Shown: positions 8,900 to 17,318 of the stretch, piece after piece
Numbering within the stretch: the stretch's first letter is position 1
Layout of the letters: every line of letters starts with the position of its first letter
NCBI GenBank assembly: GCA_019423745.1
Contig: JAHZAV010000003.1
Coordinates: 62,001 to 126,000, forward strand
Length of the DNA: 64,000 bases
Direction: 5' to 3'
Source of the DNA: Lachnospiraceae bacterium
Lineage (GTDB): Bacteria > Bacillota > Clostridia > Lachnospirales > Lachnospiraceae
Notes under the pieces: generated by a model
Told to the model about the DNA's origin: nothing
The model's database searches: none
The model's input: the letters and a program-made list of their open reading frames with translations, nothing else
Program-made: the position numbers and the translations under genes

Positions 8900-9064
8900 A
8901 TGAATTGGACAAAGATTTGGATTGATTTATTTGGAACAACAACTCTGTGGGGGCTTGATATGGGATTCTGGGTTTCAATCAGTGTTGTTATCTTGATTGT
9001 AATTTTGATGAATGTGATATTCTGGTGCATAAAACCAAAAAAATCCTCCCATCTTATTTCATAA
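8900..9064 (+). CDS. 54-residue single-span membrane protein downstream of mgtA
   Basis: A short frame (ATG 8900, TAA 9062-9064) has a strong AAAGGAGG ribosome binding site 7-9 nt upstream and starts 17 nt after the mgtA stop. The sequence begins MNWTKIWIDLFGTTTLWG, continues with one strongly hydrophobic helix (about residues 22-44, SVVILIVILMNVIFW) and ends in a short basic tail (KPKKSSH). A terminator follows immediately. Small membrane proteins such as MgtS and MgtR tune MgtA stability in enterobacteria; by position this could be an analogous partner, but I see no clear homology. That it is translated is inferred from the ribosome binding site and operon position. Confidence 0.7.
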   Translation: MNWTKIWIDLFGTTTLWGLDMGFWVSISVVILIVILMNVIFWCIKPKKSSHLIS

Positions 9065-9079
9065 TGAAAGAACAGCAAA

Positions 9080-9109
9080 GAACCGGCACGGTTTTCTCCG
9101 TGCCGGTTC
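9080..9109. terminator. Convergent hairpin between the mgtA operon and the dnaE-pfkA operon
   Basis: GAACCGGCACGG (9080-9091) and CCGTGCCGGTTC (9098-9109) form a perfect 12-bp stem with a 6-nt loop. No long T tract follows on either strand, but the position between convergent genes supports a bidirectional terminator or mRNA 3'-end barrier. Confidence 0.65.
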
Positions 9110-9170
9110 CTGTAATAACTTTTATCCCTTAAATAAATATCATTTTTTATCTCAGTATTTTTTGGAAATC

Positions 9171-9635
9171 CTAAGAACTTACTATGTCTCTCCCTTCACT
9201 TTTGACAGGACAGATCTTCACGTCAATCTCACAGTCAGCCAATGGCTCGTTATTGACGTCTAAAGCATAGGTTATATGAACATCAATCTTTTCTTGCTCC
9301 ACTTGTGTTGTAATATTCCTTGTATGAATACCTATCATCATTTCTCCAAATGGAGTTTCATAAGATGTCATATTCATTTTTCCCCGTTCAAATACCATAT
9401 GAGTATTTGCAATACCGGATTTTCTGATTTCAAACATATCACTGTCTGTAATCTTAATCGTATTTTTTATCTTTCCGGGAACGCCTTCCACTACTTCATC
9501 ATACAGTATATAATGCTTCCCGTTTTTTAGATAATAGGAGGCCGGCGTAATAATTTCCACCGGCTCACCGTTCCCGTTATCTCCTGCCATATCAAAATGG
9601 AGACCGGAAATACTAATCAATACATCTTTTGTCAT
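9171..9635 (-). CDS. DUF1934 family protein (YwiB-like, calycin-type fold)
   Basis: A 154-residue cytoplasmic protein with no signal or membrane segment. The pattern of short beta strands (YYLKNGKHYILYDEVVEG, IKITDSDMFEIRKSG, ITYALDVNNEPLADCEIDVKI) fits the DUF1934/YwiB group, which adopts a lipocalin-like barrel and has no firm function. Its ATG directly follows the pfkA stop codon (TAA then ATG, no gap), implying translational coupling with phosphofructokinase. It is the last gene of the dnaE-pfkA run. Confidence 0.75.
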   Translation of the reverse strand: MTKDVLISISGLHFDMAGDNGNGEPVEIITPASYYLKNGKHYILYDEVVEGVPGKIKNTIKITDSDMFEIRKSGIANTHMVFERGKMNMTSYETPFGEMMIGIHTRNITTQVEQEKIDVHITYALDVNNEPLADCEIDVKICPVKSEGRDIVSS

Positions 9636-10616
9636 TTACAATGCCAACTCTCTTGCAATCTCATACTGATATGCAGGGATACCTTTCTGCATATTCAAAG
9701 CTTCGTCGATATCAAAGTCTACATATTCACCATGTCTGTATCCTACTACGCGGTTGCTCTTGCCTTCCAGAAGAAGATCCACTGCCTTAGCGCCCATAAT
9801 AGAAGCATATACACGGTCTTTACATGTCGGACTTCCGCCACGCTGCATGTGTCCCAGGATTGTGGCTCTTGTCTCCATACCGGTAGCTTCTTCAATTCTC
9901 TTCGCCATTTCGATAGAACCACCAATACCTTCTGCATTGATGATGATATAGTTCTTCTTTCCACGCTTCCGGCATTCCTGAATGTCAGCGATAATTGCTT
10001 CTTCATTATAATCATGTTCTTCAGGAAGAAGGATACGTTCTGCTCCATTGGCAATACCGCACCACAGTGCAAGATAACCGGCATCACGGCCCATTACCTC
10101 AATGATAGAACATCTCTCATGAGATGTAGAAGTATCTCTGACCTTATCAATCGCTTCCATTGCTGTATTTACTGCTGTATCGAATCCAATTGTGTATTCC
10201 GTACATGCAATATCCAAATCAATGGTTCCCGGGAGTCCAATCGTATTAATTCCCAGATTAGCCAGCTTCTGCGCTCCGGCAAAGGAACCGTCTCCTCCGA
10301 TAACTACCAATCCGTCAATTCCATATTTTTTACAGATTGCTGCTGCTTTTTGCTGACCTTCCTCTGTACGCATCTCTTCACAACGTGCGGTCTGAAGAAT
10401 GGTTCCGCCTCTTTGAATCGTATCCGAAACATCTCTTGCTGTTAAATCAATAATCTCTTCATCAAGAAGTCCCTGATATCCTTTACGGATTCCTCTTACC
10501 TTCAAGCCTTTTCCTAATGCAGTACGAACAACGGCACGGATTGCTGCATTCATTCCAGGTGCATCTCCTCCGCTAGTCAAAACTCCAATTGTACGAATTT
10601 CTTTTCCTGCTGCCAT
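9636..10616 (-). CDS. pfkA: ATP-dependent 6-phosphofructokinase
   Basis: A 326-residue glycolytic kinase converting fructose 6-phosphate to fructose 1,6-bisphosphate. Visible motifs: the nucleotide loop GVLTSGGDAPGMNAAIR (from residue 11), GGDGS (108-111), whose Gly is typical of ATP rather than PPi use, and the catalytic PGTIDLDI (D133, D135). In E. coli the last motif reads TIDND; here the Asn is Leu at 134, while both Asp are kept. RGGSPT and the allosteric-site region are present, and length is normal. Downstream of dnaE (69-nt gap) and coupled to DUF1934. GAGAGATC serves as ribosome binding site before the ATG at 10616. Confidence 0.95.
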   Translation of the reverse strand: MAAGKEIRTIGVLTSGGDAPGMNAAIRAVVRTALGKGLKVRGIRKGYQGLLDEEIIDLTARDVSDTIQRGGTILQTARCEEMRTEEGQQKAAAICKKYGIDGLVVIGGDGSFAGAQKLANLGINTIGLPGTIDLDIACTEYTIGFDTAVNTAMEAIDKVRDTSTSHERCSIIEVMGRDAGYLALWCGIANGAERILLPEEHDYNEEAIIADIQECRKRGKKNYIIINAEGIGGSIEMAKRIEEATGMETRATILGHMQRGGSPTCKDRVYASIMGAKAVDLLLEGKSNRVVGYRHGEYVDFDIDEALNMQKGIPAYQYEIARELAL

Positions 10617-10685
10617 GATCTCTCCTCCATCTGTAACTATATTTTCATATTTATTATTTTCACTTTGTTTCTTATTCTACCCTAT

Positions 10686-13600
10686 CTATCTTATGCTTTC
10701 AATGGGCTTTTCTACAACTTTTACACAAGATTCACCAAAATAATTCGTCAATCTGCTCAGAATACCAGGTTCAATATAGATATTTCTCCCTGGTGGAAGC
10801 CTTTTTATTGCTTTTTCGGCCTTACAATATATAACAACTGTATCATCCCCATCAGACGCCTTCAGCAAATCAAATAGATGCTGTTCATCTTCCATGTAAG
10901 CTGCTTTGTCCGGATACTGAATCCACAGCTCTCTTTTGGTTTGTTCAAAAGGAATTACTGTCTCGCAGATTAACTTGCTTGGAGCATCATCCTCTTCCGA
11001 TACTCTTCCTCGGATAAAGACTTTACTCTCTTCATTCAAAAGGCGCTGATTCTTCTCATAATCTCTTGGAAAAACAACAATTTCTACATTTCCTGCAAGA
11101 TCTTCCAATGTTAAAAATGCCATCATTTTGTTATTCTTTGTATGCTTAATGGTTTTAGCAGTGATCATGCCGCCCACCGTTTCTTTCGCTCCATCATAGA
11201 CTCTTGCACGTCCGGTAGAATCATCAATTTGGAAATCTAATGTTGTTTTAGAAATATTTTTCCGCCATTTTTCCTCATAATCTTCCAGAGGATGACCTGT
11301 TAAATATACACCAATAACTTCTTTTTCAAAAGCAAGCTTCGTTTCTTTATCATATTCTCCCACATTAGGTAGAGGAATATCAAATTCACTTTTTTCCTCT
11401 TCCCCCACCAGGTCAAATAAAGACATCTGCCCTGCCATGGAGGTTTTCCTCTCCTGATTCACCTGATCCAGGATCTGGATATAAATACTCATAAATTGCT
11501 TTCTGGTACCTCCAAGTCCGTCAAATGCTCCCGCTTTAATAAAATTTTCTATGCTGCGTTTATTGATATCCTTACCAGACATCCGCTCAATGAAATCCTT
11601 CAGGCTTTTAAACTCACCATTATTTGTTCTCTCTTGAATAATTTCCTGGATTACCGGACGTCCAATGCTTTTAATCGCTGCCAGTCCATAACGAATATTT
11701 CCTTCGTCCACAGAAAAATTTCCTTCTCCTCTGTTAATATCCGGCGGAAGAATTTCAATACCCATCTGTCGGCAACTATAAATATATTCTGCCACTTTCG
11801 ATGGATTTTCAATCACAGATGTCATAAGTGCAGCCATAAATTCCACAGGATAGTAATATTTCAGATAGGCAGTCTGATAAGAAACAACGGCATATGCTGC
11901 GGCATGAGACTTATTGAAAGCATATTTTGCGAAATCAATCATCTCATCATAAATTTTATTGGCTGTCTTCTCATCAATTCCATTATTAACACAACCGGGT
12001 ACCCCTTCATCCGCGTTTCCGTATACAAAGTTCTGACGCTCTTTTTGCATTACGTCTCCCTTTTTCTTGGACATAGCCCTTCTTAAAAGGTCACTCCTTC
12101 CAAGAGTATATCCTGCCAGATCACGCACAATCTGCATTACCTGTTCCTGATACACAATACAGCCATATGTCGGTGCCAGAATAGGCTCCAGCTGCGGACA
12201 GTCATAGGTAATCTCTCCTGTATTGTTTTTTCCTTTAATATACTGGGGAATAAAATCCATAGGTCCTGGTCGGTACAGGGAAATCCCCGCAATAATATCT
12301 TCCAGACTTCTGGGCTTTAACTCCTTCATAAAGCTTTTCATCCCAGCACTTTCAAGCTGAAACACCCCATCTGTTCGCCCACTTCCGATGGATTCCAATA
12401 CTGCCTGATCGTTAAAATCAATTTTATTGATATCTATCTGTTTTCCAGTACTTTTCTCAGCCAGATCCACTGCGTTTTGTATTACCGTCAGTGTCCTAAG
12501 ACCAAGGAAATCCATTTTAAGAAGTCCAAGTTCCTCCAGCGTAGTCATAGTAAACTGCGTTGTTACTGAACCGTCTGATCCAAGCGAAAGGGGAACATAC
12601 TCATCTACCTCTTTTTGACTGATCACCACACCCGCTGCATGCATAGATGTATGTCTGGGAAGTCCTTCCAGTCTTTTTGACATATCAATCAATTCCCGTA
12701 CCTGTGCATCTTCCTCATAGAGTTTCTTTAATTCCGGGTTCATGGAAAGTGACCTGTCCAAAGTAATATTCAGTTCTTTCGGAATCATTTTTGCAATACT
12801 GTCTACAAAAGCATAAGGCAGATCCATCACACGTCCCACGTCGCGGATAACTCCTCGTGCAGCCATTGTACCAAACGTAACAATCTGCACTACCCGATCT
12901 GAACCATATTTCCTGACAACATAGTCAATCACTTCCTGACGACGCTCAAAGCAAAAGTCCACATCAATATCAGGCATAGATACACGCTCCGGATTAAGGA
13001 AACGCTCAAACAGAAGCTGATATCTTATGGGATCAATGCTTGTAATTCCCAGACAATAGGAAACAATGCTGCCCGCTGCCGATCCACGCCCCGGACCTAC
13101 CATGATTTTATGATCTCTTGCATATTTAATAAAATCCCATACTATCAGAAAGTAATCCACATATCCCATATCATGGATCACAGACAGTTCGTAAACCAGT
13201 CGGTCCTTCAGTTCCTGAGACACTTCACCTTTATTTTCTCCGTCTTTGGATCCATATCTTTCTTCCAATCCCTCAAAACAAAGTTTGTTGAGATATTCCC
13301 AGGAAGTATAACCGGAGGGCACATCATATTTAGGAAGTTTGGTGACTCCAAACTCAATTTCCACATTACATCTATCCGCAATTTTCTGAGTGTTTTCCAA
13401 AGCTTCTAAAGCATATGGAAACAGCTCCTTCATCTCTTCTTCCGATTTAATATAATACTGACCGCCTTCGTACTTCATTCGGTCCTCATCCGCCAGCTTC
13501 TTTCCTGTCTGAAGACATAGAAGAATGTCATGGGGCTTCACATCATCTGCATAAGTATAATGAATATCATTTGTAGCTACAAGCTGAATCCCTGTTTCCT

Positions 13601-14186
13601 GACTCATGCGAAGAAGCGCCTGATTTACCATACCCTGCTGCGCGATCCCGTGATCCTGAAGTTCCAGAAAGAAGTTTCCTTTTCCAAAAATGCGTTCATA
13701 GCGAAGTGCCGCTTCCTTGGCCTCTTCATACATTCCGCGAAGAACATTCCTTGACACCTCTCCAGCCAGACATGCACTTAACGCAATAATTCCTTCATGA
13801 TAGCGCTCCAGAAGTTCCATGTCCACACGGGGCTTATAATAATATCCTTCTGTAAATCCTCTGGATACCAGCTTCATAAGATTGTGATACCCCAGATCAT
13901 TCTCTGCCAAAAGCACAAGATGATAGTACCTGCTTTCATCCCCTCCTCTGGCTTCCTTATCAAATCTGGAACCCGGCGCCACATAGACTTCACAACCAAT
14001 AATCGGTTTTATTCCTTCCGCCCTTGCTGCACGATAAAAATCAATAACGCCATACATCACTCCATGATCCGTAATGGCGACACTGTTCATTCCCAGCTCT
14101 TTTACCCGCGACACACACTCTTTAATTTTGTTTGATCCGTCCAGAAGGCTGTATTCCGTGTGGACGTGCAGATGTGCAAAACTCAT
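10686..14186 (-). CDS. dnaE: DNA polymerase III subunit alpha (DnaE)
   Basis: A 1166-residue replicative polymerase of the DnaE1 type. It begins with the PHP domain (HLHVHTEYSLLDG, residues 5-17), then the polymerase core with GPGRGSAAG (364-372) and the catalytic PDIDVDF (405-411). The finger and beta-binding regions follow, then an OB-fold near the C-terminus (about 1000-1080, GGMITAKTIKHTKNNKMMAFLTLEDL). Length fits DnaE rather than PolC. The neighbouring pfkA downstream is a common Firmicute arrangement. A probable terminator at 14206-14248 separates it from the HPr-like gene, so it likely has its own promoter. Confidence 0.97.
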   Translation of the reverse strand: MSFAHLHVHTEYSLLDGSNKIKECVSRVKELGMNSVAITDHGVMYGVIDFYRAARAEGIKPIIGCEVYVAPGSRFDKEARGGDESRYYHLVLLAENDLGYHNLMKLVSRGFTEGYYYKPRVDMELLERYHEGIIALSACLAGEVSRNVLRGMYEEAKEAALRYERIFGKGNFFLELQDHGIAQQGMVNQALLRMSQETGIQLVATNDIHYTYADDVKPHDILLCLQTGKKLADEDRMKYEGGQYYIKSEEEMKELFPYALEALENTQKIADRCNVEIEFGVTKLPKYDVPSGYTSWEYLNKLCFEGLEERYGSKDGENKGEVSQELKDRLVYELSVIHDMGYVDYFLIVWDFIKYARDHKIMVGPGRGSAAGSIVSYCLGITSIDPIRYQLLFERFLNPERVSMPDIDVDFCFERRQEVIDYVVRKYGSDRVVQIVTFGTMAARGVIRDVGRVMDLPYAFVDSIAKMIPKELNITLDRSLSMNPELKKLYEEDAQVRELIDMSKRLEGLPRHTSMHAAGVVISQKEVDEYVPLSLGSDGSVTTQFTMTTLEELGLLKMDFLGLRTLTVIQNAVDLAEKSTGKQIDINKIDFNDQAVLESIGSGRTDGVFQLESAGMKSFMKELKPRSLEDIIAGISLYRPGPMDFIPQYIKGKNNTGEITYDCPQLEPILAPTYGCIVYQEQVMQIVRDLAGYTLGRSDLLRRAMSKKKGDVMQKERQNFVYGNADEGVPGCVNNGIDEKTANKIYDEMIDFAKYAFNKSHAAAYAVVSYQTAYLKYYYPVEFMAALMTSVIENPSKVAEYIYSCRQMGIEILPPDINRGEGNFSVDEGNIRYGLAAIKSIGRPVIQEIIQERTNNGEFKSLKDFIERMSGKDINKRSIENFIKAGAFDGLGGTRKQFMSIYIQILDQVNQERKTSMAGQMSLFDLVGEEEKSEFDIPLPNVGEYDKETKLAFEKEVIGVYLTGHPLEDYEEKWRKNISKTTLDFQIDDSTGRARVYDGAKETVGGMITAKTIKHTKNNKMMAFLTLEDLAGNVEIVVFPRDYEKNQRLLNEESKVFIRGRVSEEDDAPSKLICETVIPFEQTKRELWIQYPDKAAYMEDEQHLFDLLKASDGDDTVVIYCKAEKAIKRLPPGRNIYIEPGILSRLTNYFGESCVKVVEKPIESIR

Positions 14187-14205
14187 GCTCTTCCCTCTTT
14201 CTATG

Positions 14206-14248
14206 AAAAACGGCGGGAATGCTGCCCCTTATTGACAACATGCCCGCC
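14206..14248 (-). terminator. Terminator between the HPr-like gene and dnaE
   Basis: On the minus strand GGCGGG (14248-14243) pairs with CCCGCC (14217-14212), extended by ATG/CAT after one mismatch, followed by GTTTTTC. The loop is long (about 18-25 nt). Confidence 0.55.
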
Positions 14249-14267
14249 TGTTCTGGATTACTTTCAA

Positions 14268-14501
14268 TTAGCCGTTCACCATAAAGGATACGAGTTTATC
14301 TATATCTTCTTTTTCGTAAGCGATTATCTCCAGCTCTGGAATCTCTCCATTGGAAAAAATGTTTGCCATAGATACATACTGTGACAATTTGGATTTCAGG
14401 TTCAATCTGTCTCCTTCTCCTGTTACCAGTTCCACTTTTCCGCTACATGAATCTACTACTTTAAAAAACCTATCGATATCTGTTATGTTCTGTACCTTCA
14501 T
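14268..14501 (-). CDS. HPr-fold-like protein lacking the phospho-histidine
   Basis: A 77-residue protein beginning MKVQNITDIDRFF. The ATG at 14501 has AGAGG about 11 nt upstream; an upstream in-frame ATG at 14558 lacks a Shine-Dalgarno. The second half (RLNLKSKLSQYVSMANIF, then ELEIIAYEKEDIDKLVSFM) tracks the beta-alpha pattern of HPr around its Ser46 region. The N-terminal active-site loop with the phosphorylated His is absent, so it should not carry PTS phosphate. It follows cvfB by 60 nt. Function unknown; the HPr-like fold is a similarity judgement made by eye. Confidence 0.55.
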   Translation of the reverse strand: MKVQNITDIDRFFKVVDSCSGKVELVTGEGDRLNLKSKLSQYVSMANIFSNGEIPELEIIAYEKEDIDKLVSFMVNG

Positions 14502-14561
14502 TCTTCTATCATTCCTCTCTTTCCATGATATTTCATTGCACACCCTCATTATACCCAATTT

Positions 14562-15392
14562 CTACCGGATTGCAATGCTTTTTTCGCGGATTTCTATTTT
14601 CCCCTCTTTCAAAAGCCTTCCTACGGCCCGTTTAAAAGCATTTTTACTAAACCCAAATTCTTCCCTAATCTGATCTGGATCTGCTTTATCGGTAAAGGGA
14701 ATTTCTCCTCCGTTTTTCTCCAACTTCTCCATAATTACCAATGCATCTGCATCCATCTGAATAAATGCTTTCTCCCTTACACTAAGATCCAGTTTACCGT
14801 CTGGCTTCACTTCTGTCACTCGGGCAGTTACCGTATCTCCCACTTTGTAACCTCCAGGTGCCTCTCTTTTAGGAATTAATGCACAGTAGCAATTATCTAC
14901 AGCTACAAAAAGACCGAAATTACTGCTCTTTTCATAGATTATTCCTGCAACTTTATCATCTTTTTTATACGGAGAATCTTTCCTGAGCTTTTCATAAATT
15001 TTCATAGTAGCACAAAGCCTTCCACTTTTATCCACATATAAGCTTACCAAACAGGAATCTCCTTTTTTCACTTTGGCTGTCTGTTCCCGGAACGGAAGCA
15101 GAAGATCCTTTTCCAGCCCCCAGTCAAGAAATGCTCCTACTTTTCCTGTATCAACCACAGTCAACACACGTAATTCTCCCAACTGTATTTTGGGCTCTTT
15201 TGTCGTAGCAATCAGCCGATCCCTTGAATCACGATAGAGAAATACTTCCAGACTATCTCCGATTTGGGTTCCCTCCGGCACCTGCTTGCCAGGCAGTAAT
15301 ACTCTTTCTTCTTCTGTTCCCAGGTAGATACCAAAATCTGTCTTTTTTACTACCTTCAGTATCTGCTTTTTCCCCAAACTATTTTCTAACAT
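14562..15392 (-). CDS. cvfB: CvfB-type S1 RNA-binding protein (YitL family)
   Basis: A 276-residue protein with consecutive S1-like OB domains. About residues 1-65 contain LKVVKKTDFGIYLG, 70-135 contain VLTVVDTGKVGAFLDWGLEKDLLLPF, and 145-205 contain GIIYEKSSNFGLFVAV. A C-terminal winged helix follows (IREEFGFSKNAFKRAVGRLLKEGKIEI). This is the layout of CvfB/YitL, an RNA-binding regulator of virulence in staphylococci; its role here is unknown. The ATG overlaps the last codons of the thioesterase gene, so the two are translationally coupled. Confidence 0.85.
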   Translation of the reverse strand: MLENSLGKKQILKVVKKTDFGIYLGTEEERVLLPGKQVPEGTQIGDSLEVFLYRDSRDRLIATTKEPKIQLGELRVLTVVDTGKVGAFLDWGLEKDLLLPFREQTAKVKKGDSCLVSLYVDKSGRLCATMKIYEKLRKDSPYKKDDKVAGIIYEKSSNFGLFVAVDNCYCALIPKREAPGGYKVGDTVTARVTEVKPDGKLDLSVREKAFIQMDADALVIMEKLEKNGGEIPFTDKADPDQIREEFGFSKNAFKRAVGRLLKEGKIEIREKSIAIR

Positions 15393-16102
15393 CTTTTTTC
15401 TCCCATCAGTTCTACAATTGCATAAATTCCTCCCTGAGGTTCACACAATTCCACTACTGTCCTTTCTCCTTCTCTCGCCACCTTGGGCAGTATTTTGTCA
15501 TGTAATAACGCGGACTTTTTATATTCTGCCCGCATCTGTCTTACCAACAGTTCTTCCTCTGCTGCTTCCATTGCCATCTGTACATATTGACAATTGTTTA
15601 CATGTTCATTTGTATCAATATGATATTTCCGTACCGGAAATATCTTGCCCTCTAAAACTTCTCCTGGAAGTGAAATCTTCCTTGGCGCATATTCCATCTC
15701 AAGAGCATCTTCTGTACCATATTTTTCTACTTCTTCTTTAGATGGCCTTGCAGGTCGTCCTCTTTCCAGATCCATGTAAACCCAGATAGAATTCGCATAG
15801 GCTGCTTTCTCTCCTTTTTCATCCCACATGCAAAAATTTCGATAACCATAAAGCCCCTGGAATCCGGTTGCCCATGTGCCAATTCTGATTTTCTCGCCAA
15901 TACGAGGATACCTCTCTATTATAACCTGCCAGGAAGACAGAACCCACGCTCTTTTCTTTTCCTTGAGATAATCTACTCCCAGTCCAAGATCTTCAGACTG
16001 AAAAATACTGCCATCTTGAAAATAATTTATAATCGATGGAAGCGTTATCGTTTCATGATGGTCTACTTCACTAAATCTTACTCTACTTTCATATGTATAC
16101 AT
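15386..16102 (-). CDS. Acyl-ACP thioesterase (FatA/FatB-like)
   Basis: A 238-residue double hot-dog thioesterase (acyl-ACP TE family) that should release free fatty acids from acyl carrier protein. The first half carries RFSEVDHHETITLPSIINYFQD and the WxxxxW-like AWVLSSWQV; the second carries YHIDTNEHVNNCQYVQMA, which includes the Asn/His residues expected at the active site. The start at 16102 is preferred: the ATG lies 2 nt after the stop of the upstream transporter and GAGGAAGG in that gene's end serves as ribosome binding site. Followed by cvfB with an overlap. Confidence 0.85.
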   Translation of the reverse strand: MYTYESRVRFSEVDHHETITLPSIINYFQDGSIFQSEDLGLGVDYLKEKKRAWVLSSWQVIIERYPRIGEKIRIGTWATGFQGLYGYRNFCMWDEKGEKAAYANSIWVYMDLERGRPARPSKEEVEKYGTEDALEMEYAPRKISLPGEVLEGKIFPVRKYHIDTNEHVNNCQYVQMAMEAAEEELLVRQMRAEYKKSALLHDKILPKVAREGERTVVELCEPQGGIYAIVELMGEKRC

Positions 16103-16104
16103 CT

Positions 16105-17292
16105 TTAGCCTTCCTCTCCCTGTGCTACATAACTTTGTTCTACTGTAATCACGCACTGATACCTGGAATCCTGTTGTGAAAGACTGCTTCTCACCTGACG
16201 CTCCAACTGTTTTTGCTCTTCTTTGGAATAGGTAAATGGCACAACCATATCAAAAATAAGATTGATTCTCTCCTTGCCTTCTACTACACGAAAGTCATGG
16301 GTCGTTACCTCCGGGTCTATCTCTTTTATACTATCTTCTACCATTTTTTTGATTTCCAGTATTCTTTCGTTCTTTGTCTCTACAGGATCCATATGTATAA
16401 CAAGAAAAACACCAATTTGCTGAATAGCATCCCTTTCAATTCTATCAATAATCTCATGAGATTCTTCAATATCTACATCATTAGGAACTTCCGCATGTAT
16501 GGAAGCCATATTGCGACCAGGTCCGTAATTATGAACGATCAGATCGTGACTTCCAACGATTCCATCATAACTCTCCACAAAGCTGCTGATTTTCTCATAA
16601 TCTGCCGGAGAAGTTGGCTCTCCCAGCAGTGGCTTTAATGTGTCTTTTGCAATTCCGATACCTGCCCATATAACTACCAATGATACACAAACACCAATAA
16701 CTCCGTCAATATTTATTCCTGTAAAAAAGAAAAATAATAATGAAATCACTGTCGCAGAAGTTGTTATCACATCACCTATTGCATCTGCTGCTGTTGCCAG
16801 CATAACTTTTGAATCAATTTTTTTCCCTAACCTGCGATTAAAAATACTCATCCATAATTTCACGCCAATAGATAAAAACAAAATAAGAACTGATATCATA
16901 TGGAATTCCAGTTTTTGAGGATTCCATATTCGGGCAAATGCATCCTTAAAAAAAGTAAGTCCTACTTCAATAACAAGGAAAGAAACAACGAGTGCTGTAA
17001 TATACTCCATTCTTCCATGGCCAAAAGGATGCTCTTTATCAGCCGGCTTGCCTGCCATCTTCACACCTACCAGACTAATAATAGAAGAAGCTGCATCAGA
17101 TAGATTATTAAATGCGTCTGCCGTAACTGAAATACTATGTATGGCGATTCCAATGGCTGCTTTCACAACAAAAAGGAGGGCATTACAAATAATGCCCACA
17201 ATCCCCGCCAACGTACCATACTGTGTCCGCACAGATAACTCTTCTGTTTTCTGGTAATCCTTTATAAAATGTCTGACTAAAAATTCTGTCAT
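16105..17292 (-). CDS. Cation diffusion facilitator (CDF) transporter, probably Mn2+ or Fe2+
   Basis: A 395-residue metal efflux protein with six membrane helices, a cytoplasmic C-terminal domain and an extra C-terminal extension (about residues 300-395). The TM2 site reads NNLSD (N-x-x-x-D) and the TM5 site DAIGD (D-x-x-x-D); HPFGHGRMEY lies between TM2 and TM3. Zn-specific CDFs usually carry HxxxD in TM5, so Asp/Asn ligands point to Mn or Fe; that specificity is inference. The stop is 2 nt before the thioesterase ATG. spoIIR lies upstream with a 26-nt gap. Confidence 0.87.
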   Translation of the reverse strand: MTEFLVRHFIKDYQKTEELSVRTQYGTLAGIVGIICNALLFVVKAAIGIAIHSISVTADAFNNLSDAASSIISLVGVKMAGKPADKEHPFGHGRMEYITALVVSFLVIEVGLTFFKDAFARIWNPQKLEFHMISVLILFLSIGVKLWMSIFNRRLGKKIDSKVMLATAADAIGDVITTSATVISLLFFFFTGINIDGVIGVCVSLVVIWAGIGIAKDTLKPLLGEPTSPADYEKISSFVESYDGIVGSHDLIVHNYGPGRNMASIHAEVPNDVDIEESHEIIDRIERDAIQQIGVFLVIHMDPVETKNERILEIKKMVEDSIKEIDPEVTTHDFRVVEGKERINLIFDMVVPFTYSKEEQKQLERQVRSSLSQQDSRYQCVITVEQSYVAQGEEG

Positions 17293-17318
17293 AGATTCTC
17301 TGCCTCCACCTTATCTGA

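Noticed and set aside
9597..10445. 282-codon plus-strand open frame
   Set aside because: It lies opposite pfkA and DUF1934, whose families are clear; the translated text is Cys/Ser/Phe-rich shadow sequence without a ribosome binding site.
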